64,000 nucleotides of DNA, taken from contig SCKJ01000004.1 of assembly GCA_004124875.1 (NCBI GenBank), positions 248,001-312,000 of the forward strand. Reading direction: 5' to 3'. Positions 25,139 through 34,657 of this stretch are shown here, one piece after another (within the stretch, counting starts at the first letter, position 1; the number at the start of each line of letters is the position of its first letter). The DNA is from Fidelibacterota bacterium (lineage in GTDB: Bacteria; Fidelibacterota; Marinisomatia; SCGC-AAA003-L08; TS1B11). The notes below the pieces were generated by a model. The model ran no database searches. It worked only from the letters and a program-made list of their open reading frames with translations, and was not told where the DNA came from. The translations under genes were made by a program, and so were the position numbers.

Positions 25139-26779
25139 ATGCTGAAACGGCCCACCATATTCCTCTGCCTGCTCATGGCCACGGCAGCTTGCGGCCCGCA
25201 GGGCGGGAGCATCCAGGCCCGATTGGACAAATATGCGCTGGTCGAGCTCAAAGTGAACCTGTCCGGGCTTACCGGCAACGAGCGCGCCATGCTGCCACTG
25301 CTTATCGAAGCGGCGCAGGCCATGGACCCCATCTATTGGGACCAGGCTTACGGCGACCCGGAACCGCTTCTGCGCGCCGCTGAAGATGACAAAATGCGGC
25401 AGCTGATCGCCATCAACTACGGGCCGTGGGACCGGCTTGCCGGTGATGAGCCGTTCCTGCCGGGCGCGGGAGCCAAGCCTGCGGGAGCCAATTTTTATCC
25501 GGCCGATATGACGTCAGAGGAGTTCGAGGCGGCAGTGGCCCAGCCTCTCGGCCGCGGGGCGGCGCTCAAAAGCCTCTACACTCTCGTGCGCAGCACACCG
25601 GAGGGGGCCCTCATCACCGTCCCTTACAGCAAGGCCTATGCGGCCGGGAGTCAGCGCGCGGCCGGGAAGCTGCGTGAGGCGGCCCGTTTTGCCGATGATG
25701 ACGGACTCCGGCGGTACCTGAACCTGCGCGCCGATGCATTGCTCACCGATGATTATCTGGCCAGCGACGTGGCCTGGATGGAGATGAAAAACAACCGCAT
25801 CGACATCGTTATTGGCCCCATTGAAACCTATGAAGACGGCCTGTTTGGCTACAAGGCGGCGCATGAGGCGTATGTGCTGATCAAGGACCTGAGCTGGAGC
25901 GAGCGGCTTAGCCGGTATGGCGCGCTCCTGCCCGCTCTGCAGCGGGGACTGCCGGTGCCTGAGGCCTACAAGCGGGAAATCCCTGGCGGTGGCTCCGATT
26001 TGAACGCGTACGATGTCATCTACTACGCTGGCCAGAGCAACACCGGTCCCAAAACCATTGCCATCAATCTGCCCAATGATGAGCGGGTGCAGTTGCGGCA
26101 AGGGACTCGCCGCCTGCAGCTGAAAAACGTCATGCGGGCCAAGTTCGACAAGATTCTGACCCCTATTGGGGCGGAGCTCATCGCGCCGGAGCAGAGAGAG
26201 CACATCACCTTTGACGCGTTTTTCAGCAATACCATGTTTCACGAGGTGGCCCACGGCTTGGGCATCAAAAACACGGTGAACGGGAAAGGGACCGTGCGCC
26301 TGGCGCTGAAAGAACAGGCCGGCATGCTGGAGGAGGGCAAGGCGGACGTGCTCGGGTTGTATCTGTTGGCGGCCCTGATGGCTCAGGGGGAACTCGATGC
26401 CGGCGCAGGGATGGATCACCAGGTGACATTTCTGGCCTCTATCTTCAGGTCGATCCGCTTCGGCGCTTCCAGCGCTCACGGGGTGGCCAACGTGATCCGG
26501 TTCAACTATTTTAAGGAGCAGGGGGCCTTCGAGCGGGATGGTCAAAGCGGCCATTACGCTGTCGTCCGTGGCAAAATGGAGCAGGCCATCGAGGCGCTGG
26601 CGCGTGAGATTTTGATGCTTCAGGGGAACGGAGACTACGAAGGTGTGCTGGCCTTCAGACGGAAATATGGCGCCGTTGGGCGTCAATTGCAGACCGATCT
26701 TGATCGGCTGGAATCGGCCGGAATACCCGTGGATATCACTTTCAGGCAGGGGCTCGAAGTGCTCGGCCTGGCTGATTAA
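25139..26779 (+). CDS. Lipoprotein peptidase of the dipeptidyl-peptidase III (M49) type
   Basis: 546 residues with a lipobox (MATAAC, Cys18). The zinc site is FHEVAHGLG (His368, Glu369, His372) with the second motif EEGKAD around Glu398-Glu399, the arrangement of M49 enzymes. Classical M49 members carry HExxxH; this one has the shorter HExxH form, which I recall from some bacterial relatives such as Caldithrix. KYALVELKVNLSGLT and GPIETYEDGLFGYKAA are further family-like stretches. Probably removes dipeptides in the periplasm. The gene begins 124 nt after tRNA-Gly. Confidence 0.82.
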   Translation: MLKRPTIFLCLLMATAACGPQGGSIQARLDKYALVELKVNLSGLTGNERAMLPLLIEAAQAMDPIYWDQAYGDPEPLLRAAEDDKMRQLIAINYGPWDRLAGDEPFLPGAGAKPAGANFYPADMTSEEFEAAVAQPLGRGAALKSLYTLVRSTPEGALITVPYSKAYAAGSQRAAGKLREAARFADDDGLRRYLNLRADALLTDDYLASDVAWMEMKNNRIDIVIGPIETYEDGLFGYKAAHEAYVLIKDLSWSERLSRYGALLPALQRGLPVPEAYKREIPGGGSDLNAYDVIYYAGQSNTGPKTIAINLPNDERVQLRQGTRRLQLKNVMRAKFDKILTPIGAELIAPEQREHITFDAFFSNTMFHEVAHGLGIKNTVNGKGTVRLALKEQAGMLEEGKADVLGLYLLAALMAQGELDAGAGMDHQVTFLASIFRSIRFGASSAHGVANVIRFNYFKEQGAFERDGQSGHYAVVRGKMEQAIEALAREILMLQGNGDYEGVLAFRRKYGAVGRQLQTDLDRLESAGIPVDITFRQGLEVLGLAD

Positions 26780-26817
26780 TAGGCTGATTGCGTGCTGATG
26801 ATATCGATTGCATCGGT

Positions 26818-26899
26818 GTGTTGAAATGATTATTTTGAAGTTCCTCCAGCGGGAAAGATCCTGCCAGTTTCGGATAATTTTCCCGGCTGATTTCAACAC
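26818..26899. promoter_or_regulatory. Long-spaced inverted repeat upstream of the FlgT-like gene
   Basis: GTGTTGAAAT (26818-26827) is repeated as its exact reverse complement ATTTCAACAC (26890-26899), 62 nt apart, with further partial match outside (CGGTG/CACCG). It ends 18 nt before the next start codon. Could be a pair of operator half-sites; no regulator can be named. Confidence 0.35.
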
Positions 26900-26917
26900 C
26901 GAATTTTGAGCGGATTC

Positions 26918-28072
26918 ATGCATAATTATTTAAAAATGATCCCGGGTCTCAGGTTCACCCTAATTGGGCTCCTGGGGCACGTGCTGCTGCTGACCACCCT
27001 GATGGCGCAATCGATAGAGACGGTTACCGGTGAGGGCATGGGCATGACCAAGGATGCTGCCCTGACCGCCGCCAAGCGTGATGCCGTTGAAAAGGGCCTC
27101 GGCGTGGTGGTAGCCAGCGAGACCCTGGTTGAGAACTTTGTCGTCGCCCAGGACCGGATCATTTCCAAGGCCAACGGCTTCATCAAAACCTACAAGGAAA
27201 TTTCCTCCTCGCAAGGCCCGGATGGACTCTGGACGTTGCGCATCAGCGCCGTGGTAACGGACATCCTTGATGAGCTGGTCAAGGATCAGCTGGCGATGGA
27301 CCTGCTGCTGTCGTGGGTGCGCCATCCCCGGTTTATGGTGATGCTTGATGAGACGAACATCGACGATCCCAACTCGTCAGTTGCCGCCACCGAAATCGGA
27401 CGTCTGCTGGCGGCCAAAGGGTTTGAAATCATCTCTCCCCAGCAGTCCAGTGCCCTGCGCCAGCGCAATATCGATCTGGCGTCCCTGCAGGGAAATGCGG
27501 ACCTGGCTGCCGGACTGGCGGCTGAATTCGGCGCTGAATACTTGATCTTGGGCCGGGCGAGCGCATCGGCTGATCCGATCATTTATCAAGGTAAGGTATT
27601 ATCTCGAAAAACAGGCCAGGCCAACATTACCGCCAAGGTGGTGCGCGCCGATAATGCGCAGATTATTGCGCAGGAGACTTTCCACGGCAAAAGCACCCAT
27701 ATTGAGGCCAGCACGGCTGGAACAATTGCTCTGAAAAAGGCTGGCGGCAAGCTGGCCGAATACCTGATGGTGGAGACGGTGAAGCGCTGGAGTATGGAGC
27801 AGAGCAATGCGCGAAATATCACTATTAAGGTGTCGGGTCTCGACTACCAGGGCCGCCGCGCAATGATCAATTTTTTGAACAACAACGTGAACGGCGTTCA
27901 GGGCGTGGACCAGCGGAGCTTCGCCGCCGGCGTGGTGACCCTGGCCGTCAAGTTTGGCGGAAGCAATGAAGACCTTGGCTTCCAGCTGGACGGAAAAGAT
28001 TTGGGAAATTTCATTATTTCCATAACTGCAGAATCCCCCAACGGCTTCGATCTTATTGCGCAGGGCAAATAG
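26918..28072 (+). CDS. FlgT N-terminal-like / LPP20-like exported protein
   Basis: A signal peptide (about residues 7-28 from ATG 26918, LRFTLIGLLGHVLLLTTLMAQS) precedes a segment GEGMGMTKDAALTAAKRDAVEKGLG followed by a beta-rich stretch, the pattern of the FlgT N-terminal/LPP20 domains that start many envelope proteins. A middle domain with AAEFGAEYLILGRASA resembles the CsgG/LpoB-type sensor domain. A TTG at 26906 is an alternative start. It heads a five-gene envelope operon ending in the CHASE2 cyclase. Not flagellar by context; the precise function is unknown. Confidence 0.7.
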   Translation: MHNYLKMIPGLRFTLIGLLGHVLLLTTLMAQSIETVTGEGMGMTKDAALTAAKRDAVEKGLGVVVASETLVENFVVAQDRIISKANGFIKTYKEISSSQGPDGLWTLRISAVVTDILDELVKDQLAMDLLLSWVRHPRFMVMLDETNIDDPNSSVAATEIGRLLAAKGFEIISPQQSSALRQRNIDLASLQGNADLAAGLAAEFGAEYLILGRASASADPIIYQGKVLSRKTGQANITAKVVRADNAQIIAQETFHGKSTHIEASTAGTIALKKAGGKLAEYLMVETVKRWSMEQSNARNITIKVSGLDYQGRRAMINFLNNNVNGVQGVDQRSFAAGVVTLAVKFGGSNEDLGFQLDGKDLGNFIISITAESPNGFDLIAQGK

Positions 28073-28161
28073 GTCTGCACCCCGGGGGGGATTAGACAGC
28101 GCCGCCACGGGTCCCATCCGGTCCCTGGGCGGCTTCACATCAGACTGAAGGAGACATTCCC

Positions 28162-29298
28162 ATGCGCGCCTTTCGTTTACTTCTGCTACTATCAGTGGCT
28201 GCCATGGTCTTGGCAGGCTGTGCCCCGGAGGCGGTCTCCCAATCGGACCTGGACACCCCGGAATACCATCACCGTTTGGGTATGCGCAGTTTGGACAGCG
28301 GCGATTATGCTACCGCCCACAGCGCTTTTCAGCGAGCTGTCGATCTGGACAAAAAATTTGCTCCGGGGTGGGGTGGCCTCGGATTGACCCAGGCTTACCA
28401 GGGTGATGAGGCCGGCGGAAGATCGTCGGTGGATAAAGGGGTCAGCCTGAACAGTAAAATTGCCGATACCCATATTTTCCGCGGTCGGTACTTCATTGTC
28501 GTCCAAAACGGAAAATGGTTTGTCGAGGCGCAAAAAAGCCTGAACAGGGCCATTGCCCTCAGCCGGGGCAACGAGAGCGCCAACTACTACCTGGGGGAGG
28601 CCAATTTCTACCAGACCAATTTCCGTGCGGCCGAAGCCTACTTTGGCGGTGTGGTTGACATGCAAGGTGACCTGGCGGGCAAAGCGGACGAGCGCTGGGA
28701 AACCACCCAGAAGATCATCCGCGCCAGGCCCAGCTCTGAGGCCGGCAGAAAAATCGCCGTCAAAGCGGAAATTTCGCGCGCCGATCTGGCGGTCCTGTTT
28801 TCTGAGGAGCTCAAGCTGAAGGAGGTCTTTGCCCGGGCCAGCGCCGGAACCGCTCAGCAGGCAACGTTCCGGCCGCCGGGCGCTGAAACAGCCGGCGCAG
28901 CCGCTGCCGCAGTGCCGCCCGACGTCAGTGGAACGTGGGCCGAGCCGTGGATCAAGGAATCTTTGGAACTGGGCGTTTTTGAAGCGGACCCCAGCGGCAT
29001 GTTCTACCCGACCCAGGCGGTGACTCGCATCGATTACGCCATGGCCGTGCAACGGATACTCAGCAAGGCCACGGGTGACGCCAGCCTCGACACCAAGTAT
29101 TTTGGTGAGAGCACTTCCCGGTTTTCCGATGTCCCCAGCAGCCATTTTGCCTACAATGCCATGGCTCTGGCCACCGAGCGGGGTATCATGAAGGTCGATA
29201 TGATGACCGGAAAGTTTAATCCTTCAGGAGCCGTGGGCGGGGCCGATGCGCTGTTGATGATCCGCGAAATTCAGAACAGTCTGCGCATTACGTTTTAG
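28162..29298 (+). CDS. TPR lipoprotein with C-terminal S-layer homology domain
   Basis: Lipobox VLAGC (Cys19) then TPR repeats (about residues 33-150: YHHRLGMRSLDSGDYATAHSAFQRAVDLD). The C-terminal 120 residues are SLH-like: WAEPWIKESLELGVF, YPTQAVTRIDYAMAVQRIL, FSDVPSSHFAYNAMALATERGIM and FNPSGAVGGADALLMI. SLH modules bind cell-wall or outer-membrane-anchored polymers. AAGGAG lies ahead of the ATG. Second gene of the envelope operon. Confidence 0.85.
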   Translation: MRAFRLLLLLSVAAMVLAGCAPEAVSQSDLDTPEYHHRLGMRSLDSGDYATAHSAFQRAVDLDKKFAPGWGGLGLTQAYQGDEAGGRSSVDKGVSLNSKIADTHIFRGRYFIVVQNGKWFVEAQKSLNRAIALSRGNESANYYLGEANFYQTNFRAAEAYFGGVVDMQGDLAGKADERWETTQKIIRARPSSEAGRKIAVKAEISRADLAVLFSEELKLKEVFARASAGTAQQATFRPPGAETAGAAAAAVPPDVSGTWAEPWIKESLELGVFEADPSGMFYPTQAVTRIDYAMAVQRILSKATGDASLDTKYFGESTSRFSDVPSSHFAYNAMALATERGIMKVDMMTGKFNPSGAVGGADALLMIREIQNSLRITF

Positions 29299-29355
29299 CA
29301 TGTCGCGGAACCTTGGAAATCATTCCGTTTGCCACTAAGAAAAAGGGAGCAGCAG

Positions 29356-30246
29356 ATGGGCCAGAATAAAGTGATAAAAATTTGGATAATGCTGGTTGCA
29401 TTGTCGACGGCAGCGTGGGCGCAATCCGCGCCGGCATGGGCAGCCACGGAGGCGACTGAGAACGGTCAGATTAATTATTCCCAGCGCGTCATCACCGCCA
29501 CCGGAATAGGCGCCGTGCCAGCCAACGCTCCGAACGTAGGAGCCGCTCGCGCCAACGCCATCCGGGCCGCGCAGTTGGACGCCTTGCGCAACCTGGTGGA
29601 AGTCGTGAAGGGGGTTCGCGTCAATTCTGAGACAACCGTCGAAAACAGCATGGTGAGCAGCGATATCATCCGCACTTCAGTGGAAGGTATGGTCCGGGGC
29701 GCCACCCGTGTGGGCGACGTGAAATATCTCAGCGATTCATCGGTGGAAGTGACCATGCAGGTGCCCATGAGCGGCATTATGGATGTGATGCTGCCACAGG
29801 CCGCGGAAGGGGCCGATCCCACCAGCATCGACATGGCCACGGCCAAGGTTGACGAAGCTGCAGCCGCTGCGGCAGCAGCCGATGCCGTCACGCCGGCCGC
29901 CTCAGGTCCCATAACCGGACTGATTATTGACGCGCGCGGGCTCGGACTCAGACCGTCCATGTCTCCGCGCATCGTGGACCAGAATGGGGGCATCCTTTAC
30001 GGTCCGGGCAAATACTCGCGGGAATTTGCCATTAATCAGGGCGTTGTGGGCTACCACAAAGATCCGCTGGCGGCTCAGTCCGATACGCGGGTTGCCGGCA
30101 ATCCACTCACCGTCAAAGGAGTGGGCACCGGCGGAAACCTGGCTACTGATGTCATTATCTCAAGCAGCGCGGCGCAGAAGGCGGCCATGCTGGAAGGATT
30201 CGCCGAGGCCTTGAGCAACTGCCGGGTCATGTTTATTCTAGACTGA
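29356..30246 (+). CDS. LPP20-family-like exported protein
   Basis: I start at ATG 29356 because AAAAAGGGAGC precedes it; the frame is open to 29329. After a signal peptide, the segment GIGAVPANAPNVGAARANAIRAAQLDALRNLVEVVKGVRVNSETTVEN follows the LPP20 domain pattern, then an Ala-rich linker and a C-terminal domain with GLIIDARGLGLRPSMSPRI, reminiscent of secretin-associated periplasmic domains. It sits 4 nt ahead of the FecR gene. Function unknown. Confidence 0.75.
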   Translation: MGQNKVIKIWIMLVALSTAAWAQSAPAWAATEATENGQINYSQRVITATGIGAVPANAPNVGAARANAIRAAQLDALRNLVEVVKGVRVNSETTVENSMVSSDIIRTSVEGMVRGATRVGDVKYLSDSSVEVTMQVPMSGIMDVMLPQAAEGADPTSIDMATAKVDEAAAAAAAADAVTPAASGPITGLIIDARGLGLRPSMSPRIVDQNGGILYGPGKYSREFAINQGVVGYHKDPLAAQSDTRVAGNPLTVKGVGTGGNLATDVIISSSAAQKAAMLEGFAEALSNCRVMFILD

Positions 30247-30250
30247 CCTG

Positions 30251-31060
30251 ATGATATTGCCCATTAGCCGGCGAACCCACCGACGCCGGAGCGCCGCGCC
30301 AACTCTGGCGCTGTTGTGGATATTGCTGTTGCCCGCCGGAGCTCTCTACTCCCAGGGACGGCAGCTGTTCGGCAAGATCAGTTTTCCATTGGGGGACGTA
30401 CAGTCGCGTCTCGGAGCCGACGGCAACTGGTCCAAGGTCGGCCTGAACCAGGAAATGTTCGTCGGAGATTTCCTGAAGACGGCCGCGAAATCACGGGCCG
30501 AGATCACCCTGCGCGGCGGCGGCAAATTCCGCATCGGCGAAAACACGCAGCTGGAACTGACCAAGGCGCGGGTTGAAGGGCTGAAGAAGGATTTTGGCGC
30601 GACCGTCACCAGAGGGCAAGTTTGGGTCGCAGCCAGGGCGGCTTTCGGCGAAACCAAAAACGTTGCCGTGCGAACACCCACGGCAGTGGCCGCGATTCGT
30701 GGCACCACCTATCGGGCCGTGGCCGATTCGGCCATGAGCTCCATCCTGCTTTACGATGGAGAAGTAGACGTCATCGGCGCATCGGCAGATCAATCCGGGC
30801 AAGGCCAGCAGGGGCAGGGTGGCCCTGGGGGCGGATTTTCTATTGGCCCGCCCCAGGAGGTAGCGGCGCCTGAGCAAGTTCCAGGACCGTTTGAGGTCTC
30901 CCTTGACGATTGGATTCGCCTCGTGGCCGGCATGCAGGTGAATGTCCGTGCCGATGGACGCTACGAGCTGTTCGAATTTGACCAGGAGGCCGATGCCCAG
31001 CTGCCGTTTGTCCGCTGGAATGTGGAACGTGATTCCCTCGACGCCGTCGGCCAGCAATAG
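30251..31060 (+). CDS. FecR-domain protein
   Basis: Signal-peptide-like start (ALLWILLLPAGALYS), then a FecR beta-sandwich: GDVQSRLGADGNWSKVGLNQEMFVGDFLKTAAKSRAEITLRGGGKFRIGENT and VAVRTPTAVAAIRGTTYRA with a GEVDV strand. A Gly/Gln-rich linker follows. It is immediately upstream of the CHASE2 adenylate cyclase; FecR and CHASE2-cyclase pairs are a recurring arrangement in several phyla, where the FecR domain is thought to be the periplasmic partner. Partnership here is inferred from position. Confidence 0.88.
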   Translation: MILPISRRTHRRRSAAPTLALLWILLLPAGALYSQGRQLFGKISFPLGDVQSRLGADGNWSKVGLNQEMFVGDFLKTAAKSRAEITLRGGGKFRIGENTQLELTKARVEGLKKDFGATVTRGQVWVAARAAFGETKNVAVRTPTAVAAIRGTTYRAVADSAMSSILLYDGEVDVIGASADQSGQGQQGQGGPGGGFSIGPPQEVAAPEQVPGPFEVSLDDWIRLVAGMQVNVRADGRYELFEFDQEADAQLPFVRWNVERDSLDAVGQQ

Positions 31061-31107
31061 AGCGATGCACCCACGGCGGTTGCCTGAGCGCCTGATGCAG
31101 GGAGATC

Positions 31108-33474
31108 ATGATCGAGAGGGTTAGGCAAAGCCTCATCGGAGGGGGGCTCGGCCTGGCCTCCGCGCTTGTCCTCTGGGCCATCACCACGGCCTCGTGGTCA
31201 TTTCTGACCCCGGTAGTTGACGGGTATGAGGCACGCTCCTATGACCGGCGTTTTCAGGCGAGAGTGGCCGGCACCGGAGAAGAATCGATCGATACTGTGG
31301 TCATTGTCGATATCGACGTGGGCAGCATCGAAGAGCTCGGCAACTACTTCCGCTGGTACCACGACAAACATGGGCGCATGCTCGACTACCTCGCCGAAGG
31401 CGGGGTGCGGGCCGTCCTGTTTGATGTGATCTTCGACCCCGAACCTGATGTCAACTACGACACCGCCTTTGTCGCCGCAACGACGCGGATGGGATCGGTT
31501 TATCACGCCTTCAACCTGGCCCCGGCCGATTCGCTCAATTTCCGCTACCCGATGGAGGCGCCCCCGGGCGGCTTTTTCTTCCACAAGACTTCGGACGGGC
31601 AGTCGATGGCCGATATCGCCAGGCTCTACTTTGGCGATCCAGCCGCCGCAGATTATCTGCGCGGGATCAGCGCCGACATATTGCAGGGCGCCCAGGAACC
31701 GGCGACAGGCCAGGTGATCCTGGTGCCTTCCACGCTGGACGTGGAGCGTCTGGCGCTGGAGCTGCCGCCTGATCAGGCCCGGCATCTGCCCGGTGGGGAT
31801 ATCTTTGACGCGAACTTTGTGGGACTGCTCAACGCCGGCCGGGGCATCGGCAGCGTCGAAATTCCTCAGGATCGCGATGGCATCATCCGGCGCGCGCCCA
31901 CGGCCGTCCATTTTTCCTCCGCCGGGCAGGTTTACCCCAGCCTGACCATGGCCGCCATTATGGACATGCTCGATATCCCCCGCGATGGCCTCAGTTTCGA
32001 CCGCGAGAACAACCGCCTGCGGCTCACCAACCGTTCGGGCGAAGTGGTCCGTGATGTGCCCACGGATGACCAGGGCCGGGTGTGGGTCAATTATCATGGC
32101 ACCTTCCGGACGTTCAAATACATTTCCTACGCGTGGCTCAATCGCGACATGCTCGACCCCGCCTACTTCAAGGGCAAAACGGTGCTTGTCGGCTCTACCG
32201 CTCCGGGACTGATGGACCTGCGGAGTACGCCTGTGCAGGAGAGTTACCCCGGAGTTGAGGTGCATGCCAATGTGCTGATGAGCTTTTTAGAAAATGAGTT
32301 CGTGCAGCCCGTATCGGCGGCCACCTCCTTTATGTTGCTGCTGCTGCTCGCGGCCTTGCTGGGCGGCGCCTTGATCAGCTTGAAAGCGTTGCTGGGGCTG
32401 GTGGTGACGGTTGTGGTGGCGGGAGGCTGGATCCTGTTCGCCTACAGCCAGTTCCTCGGTGGACTGGTGGTCTACGAAATGGTGCGGCCGATGATCACGA
32501 TGGGTGGCACCTTTCTGTCGGTAACCATGTACCAGTATCTGGTCCTCGATAAAGACAAACGGTTCCTCAAAAAAACATTCGCCACCTACATATCCCCAGA
32601 CCTGATCGCGTCGATGATAGAGGATGGGGTGGAGCCCGAACTGGGCGGCGAGTCGGGCGTGCACACCGCTTTCTTTACCGACATTCAATCGTTTTCCGGC
32701 TTCTCGGAACTGCTCACCGCGTCGCGATTGGTCGAACTGCTGAACGAATACCTCACGGGCATGACGGACATCCTGCTGGCAAACGGAGGGACGCTCGACA
32801 AATATGAGGGCGACGCTATCATCTCATTCTTTGGGGCGCCAGTGCCCATGGAAGATCATGCCACTCGGGCCATCGACACCGCTTTGGGGATGCAGGTGGA
32901 GCTGGCCGGGCTGCGCGATAAATGGACCCGCGAAGGCGACAAGTGGCCCGACCTGGTGAAAATCATGCGCATGCGGGTTGGCATCAATTCCGGTGAGTTT
33001 GTGACCGGCAACATGGGCTCTGCCACGCGGATGAACTACACCATGATGGGCGATATTGTCAATACGGCGGCACGTCTGGAAGCCAGCGCCAAGCAGTACG
33101 GCATCTATATCCAGATTACGCGGGCAACGCTGGAACTGGGCGGCCCGGAGCTGTTCGACTGGCGCGACATCGACAAAGTGCTCGTGATGGGCAAATCCCA
33201 GGCGGTTGAAACCGTGGAGATCATGGGCCGCAAAGGCAGCCTCACGCCGCAACTGTCACAGATGCGTGGCCTGTATCAGGAAGGCATGGAGCTTTACCGC
33301 AAACAGGAGTGGGACCAGGCCAAAGCGCTATTCACCCAAAGTGAGGTGCTGGAGGAAGTTTTTGAGAAGCGGCCCGGAAACCCCAGCAAGGTTTACATGG
33401 CGCGCTGCGACCACTTCAAGGCCAACCCTCCCGGTGACGACTGGGACGGCGCCTGGCGGTTGACGGCAAAATAG
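31108..33474 (+). CDS. CHASE2-domain class III adenylate cyclase with LysM-like insert
   Basis: Order: membrane segment (about 12-32), periplasmic CHASE2 domain (about 40-395), three membrane segments (about 403-475), cytoplasmic cyclase (about 515-690) and a short TPR-like tail. The cyclase has metal-binding Asp525 (FFTDIQSFSGF) and Asp569, Lys565 in KYEGDAIISFFGAP, and MGDIVNTAARLE with Asp649, Asn652 and Arg656; the Lys/Asp pair favours ATP. Inside CHASE2, residues about 161-207 look like a LysM motif (DGQSMADIARLYFGD ... GQVILVPS), which is unusual. Last gene of the envelope operon. It likely converts an envelope signal to cAMP; a cNMP-binding protein is encoded at 2 kb. Confidence 0.92.
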   Translation: MIERVRQSLIGGGLGLASALVLWAITTASWSFLTPVVDGYEARSYDRRFQARVAGTGEESIDTVVIVDIDVGSIEELGNYFRWYHDKHGRMLDYLAEGGVRAVLFDVIFDPEPDVNYDTAFVAATTRMGSVYHAFNLAPADSLNFRYPMEAPPGGFFFHKTSDGQSMADIARLYFGDPAAADYLRGISADILQGAQEPATGQVILVPSTLDVERLALELPPDQARHLPGGDIFDANFVGLLNAGRGIGSVEIPQDRDGIIRRAPTAVHFSSAGQVYPSLTMAAIMDMLDIPRDGLSFDRENNRLRLTNRSGEVVRDVPTDDQGRVWVNYHGTFRTFKYISYAWLNRDMLDPAYFKGKTVLVGSTAPGLMDLRSTPVQESYPGVEVHANVLMSFLENEFVQPVSAATSFMLLLLLAALLGGALISLKALLGLVVTVVVAGGWILFAYSQFLGGLVVYEMVRPMITMGGTFLSVTMYQYLVLDKDKRFLKKTFATYISPDLIASMIEDGVEPELGGESGVHTAFFTDIQSFSGFSELLTASRLVELLNEYLTGMTDILLANGGTLDKYEGDAIISFFGAPVPMEDHATRAIDTALGMQVELAGLRDKWTREGDKWPDLVKIMRMRVGINSGEFVTGNMGSATRMNYTMMGDIVNTAARLEASAKQYGIYIQITRATLELGGPELFDWRDIDKVLVMGKSQAVETVEIMGRKGSLTPQLSQMRGLYQEGMELYRKQEWDQAKALFTQSEVLEEVFEKRPGNPSKVYMARCDHFKANPPGDDWDGAWRLTAK

Positions 33475-33480
33475 CGGCGG

Positions 33481-34482
33481 TCAGCCCTCGCTCATCTGCT
33501 CTTCAAGTTTTTCCGCGCTGGCCTTTTCCTCCTTTGCCCGTAAAATCATCGACTGAATCCGCTTGGAGGTTGGATCGAGACTGAGCGCCGTTTTGAGCTG
33601 CTCAATCGCCTCATCATACCGGCCGGTGGAAATCAGGGCCAGACCCAGATTGTAAAATGTTTTTGCTTGAACGTCGCTCTCCAGCCCCTTTTTGCGGGTG
33701 ACCCGCTCCAGGATGGCAATCCCGTCCTCCCACTCGCCGGCCCGGAACAGTCCCACCGCCTGGTCCACTTCCGGCAGGAGCTTATCCGTCAGGAAGGCTG
33801 CTCTGACCTGCACCTGGTAAGGCGCGATCATGCGCAGAAATTCTCGGGAAATATCGTTAACACAGCGCATGTAGAGAGTGTTGGGATCTATTTTGGCCGG
33901 CAACTTATTGTCCGCTCGCTTTGAGGCGCGGCTGGTTGCGGAGAGCGTTTTGACGGCCAGAATTCTAGCCGTTTCCACATCAATCACTTTCAGTGTGGCG
34001 GAGAGCTGGTAAATCGCCCTCCGCACTTGGTAATTGTGGATTTTGCCGTCTTTGTCAGTGTACGGTTTCTGTATGGTCACCTCATCAGAATAACTGGCGG
34101 ATTGAATGCGCCCGAACAGAATAGCCGCCGAACCGATGATCTTGCCGATCTGGGGCGCCGTATTTTCGTCGATCAATCCCGACTCCCCCAAAGAGTGCTC
34201 CTGGAGAATAGCGGCCAGATTCTGGCGGTCGAGTACCTCGTAAGCCTGAGAGGCAAAAAGGCCTTCAGTGATTTTATCGGCAAGATCATCGGCGCGCCTG
34301 GAAGTATTGCCTTTCATGCTCTCGAAGTCTGCAATGGCAATTTTGCGGTAGTCGCTCAAGTTGATCTCCGCGGGCCGGGTGACGGTCAGATAGACCGAAG
34401 CGGTGCCGCAGGCCGTCAACAGGAGCAGCAGCGCCCATCTTGAAGTGCTTCGCACGCCGGACCGGAATAGAAGTGGCTGCAT
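33481..34482 (-). CDS. CsgG/LpoB-like lipoprotein with TPR tail
   Basis: From ATG 34482 (preceded by GAGGGAG) the product has a lipobox (LLTAC) and a CsgG-type domain: YRKIAIADFESMKG, ADKITEGLFASQAYEVLDRQNLAAILQEHSLGESG and IGSAAILFGRI. The C-terminal 80 residues hold two TPR-like repeats. In-frame ATGs at 34494 and 34557 would place the signal further inside. Proteins of this class sit in the outer membrane or periplasm and act as assembly factors. It is convergent with the cyclase operon (6 nt gap). Confidence 0.82.
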   Translation of the reverse strand: MQPLLFRSGVRSTSRWALLLLLTACGTASVYLTVTRPAEINLSDYRKIAIADFESMKGNTSRRADDLADKITEGLFASQAYEVLDRQNLAAILQEHSLGESGLIDENTAPQIGKIIGSAAILFGRIQSASYSDEVTIQKPYTDKDGKIHNYQVRRAIYQLSATLKVIDVETARILAVKTLSATSRASKRADNKLPAKIDPNTLYMRCVNDISREFLRMIAPYQVQVRAAFLTDKLLPEVDQAVGLFRAGEWEDGIAILERVTRKKGLESDVQAKTFYNLGLALISTGRYDEAIEQLKTALSLDPTSKRIQSMILRAKEEKASAEKLEEQMSEG

Positions 34483-34657
34483 GGTCTCCCTCATTTTACT
34501 TGAGAATTTATGGCCCAATAATCTGTCAGTATGGCGTACCGGCCAGCTGACCGGCAAGCATCAAAACATTACGGCTGCTACGAAATTAGGCCGCCGCGGG
34601 GAACAATTCAACACCCTTGGGCGTGGAAGCCCCGTTGGTTACGCACGCGGGAGAGAT

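Noticed and set aside
25514-26923. Minus-strand 469-aa frame antisense to the M49-like peptidase
   Set aside because: The sense strand has a lipobox, HEVAH and EEGKAD motifs; the antisense product has none and lacks a start signal.
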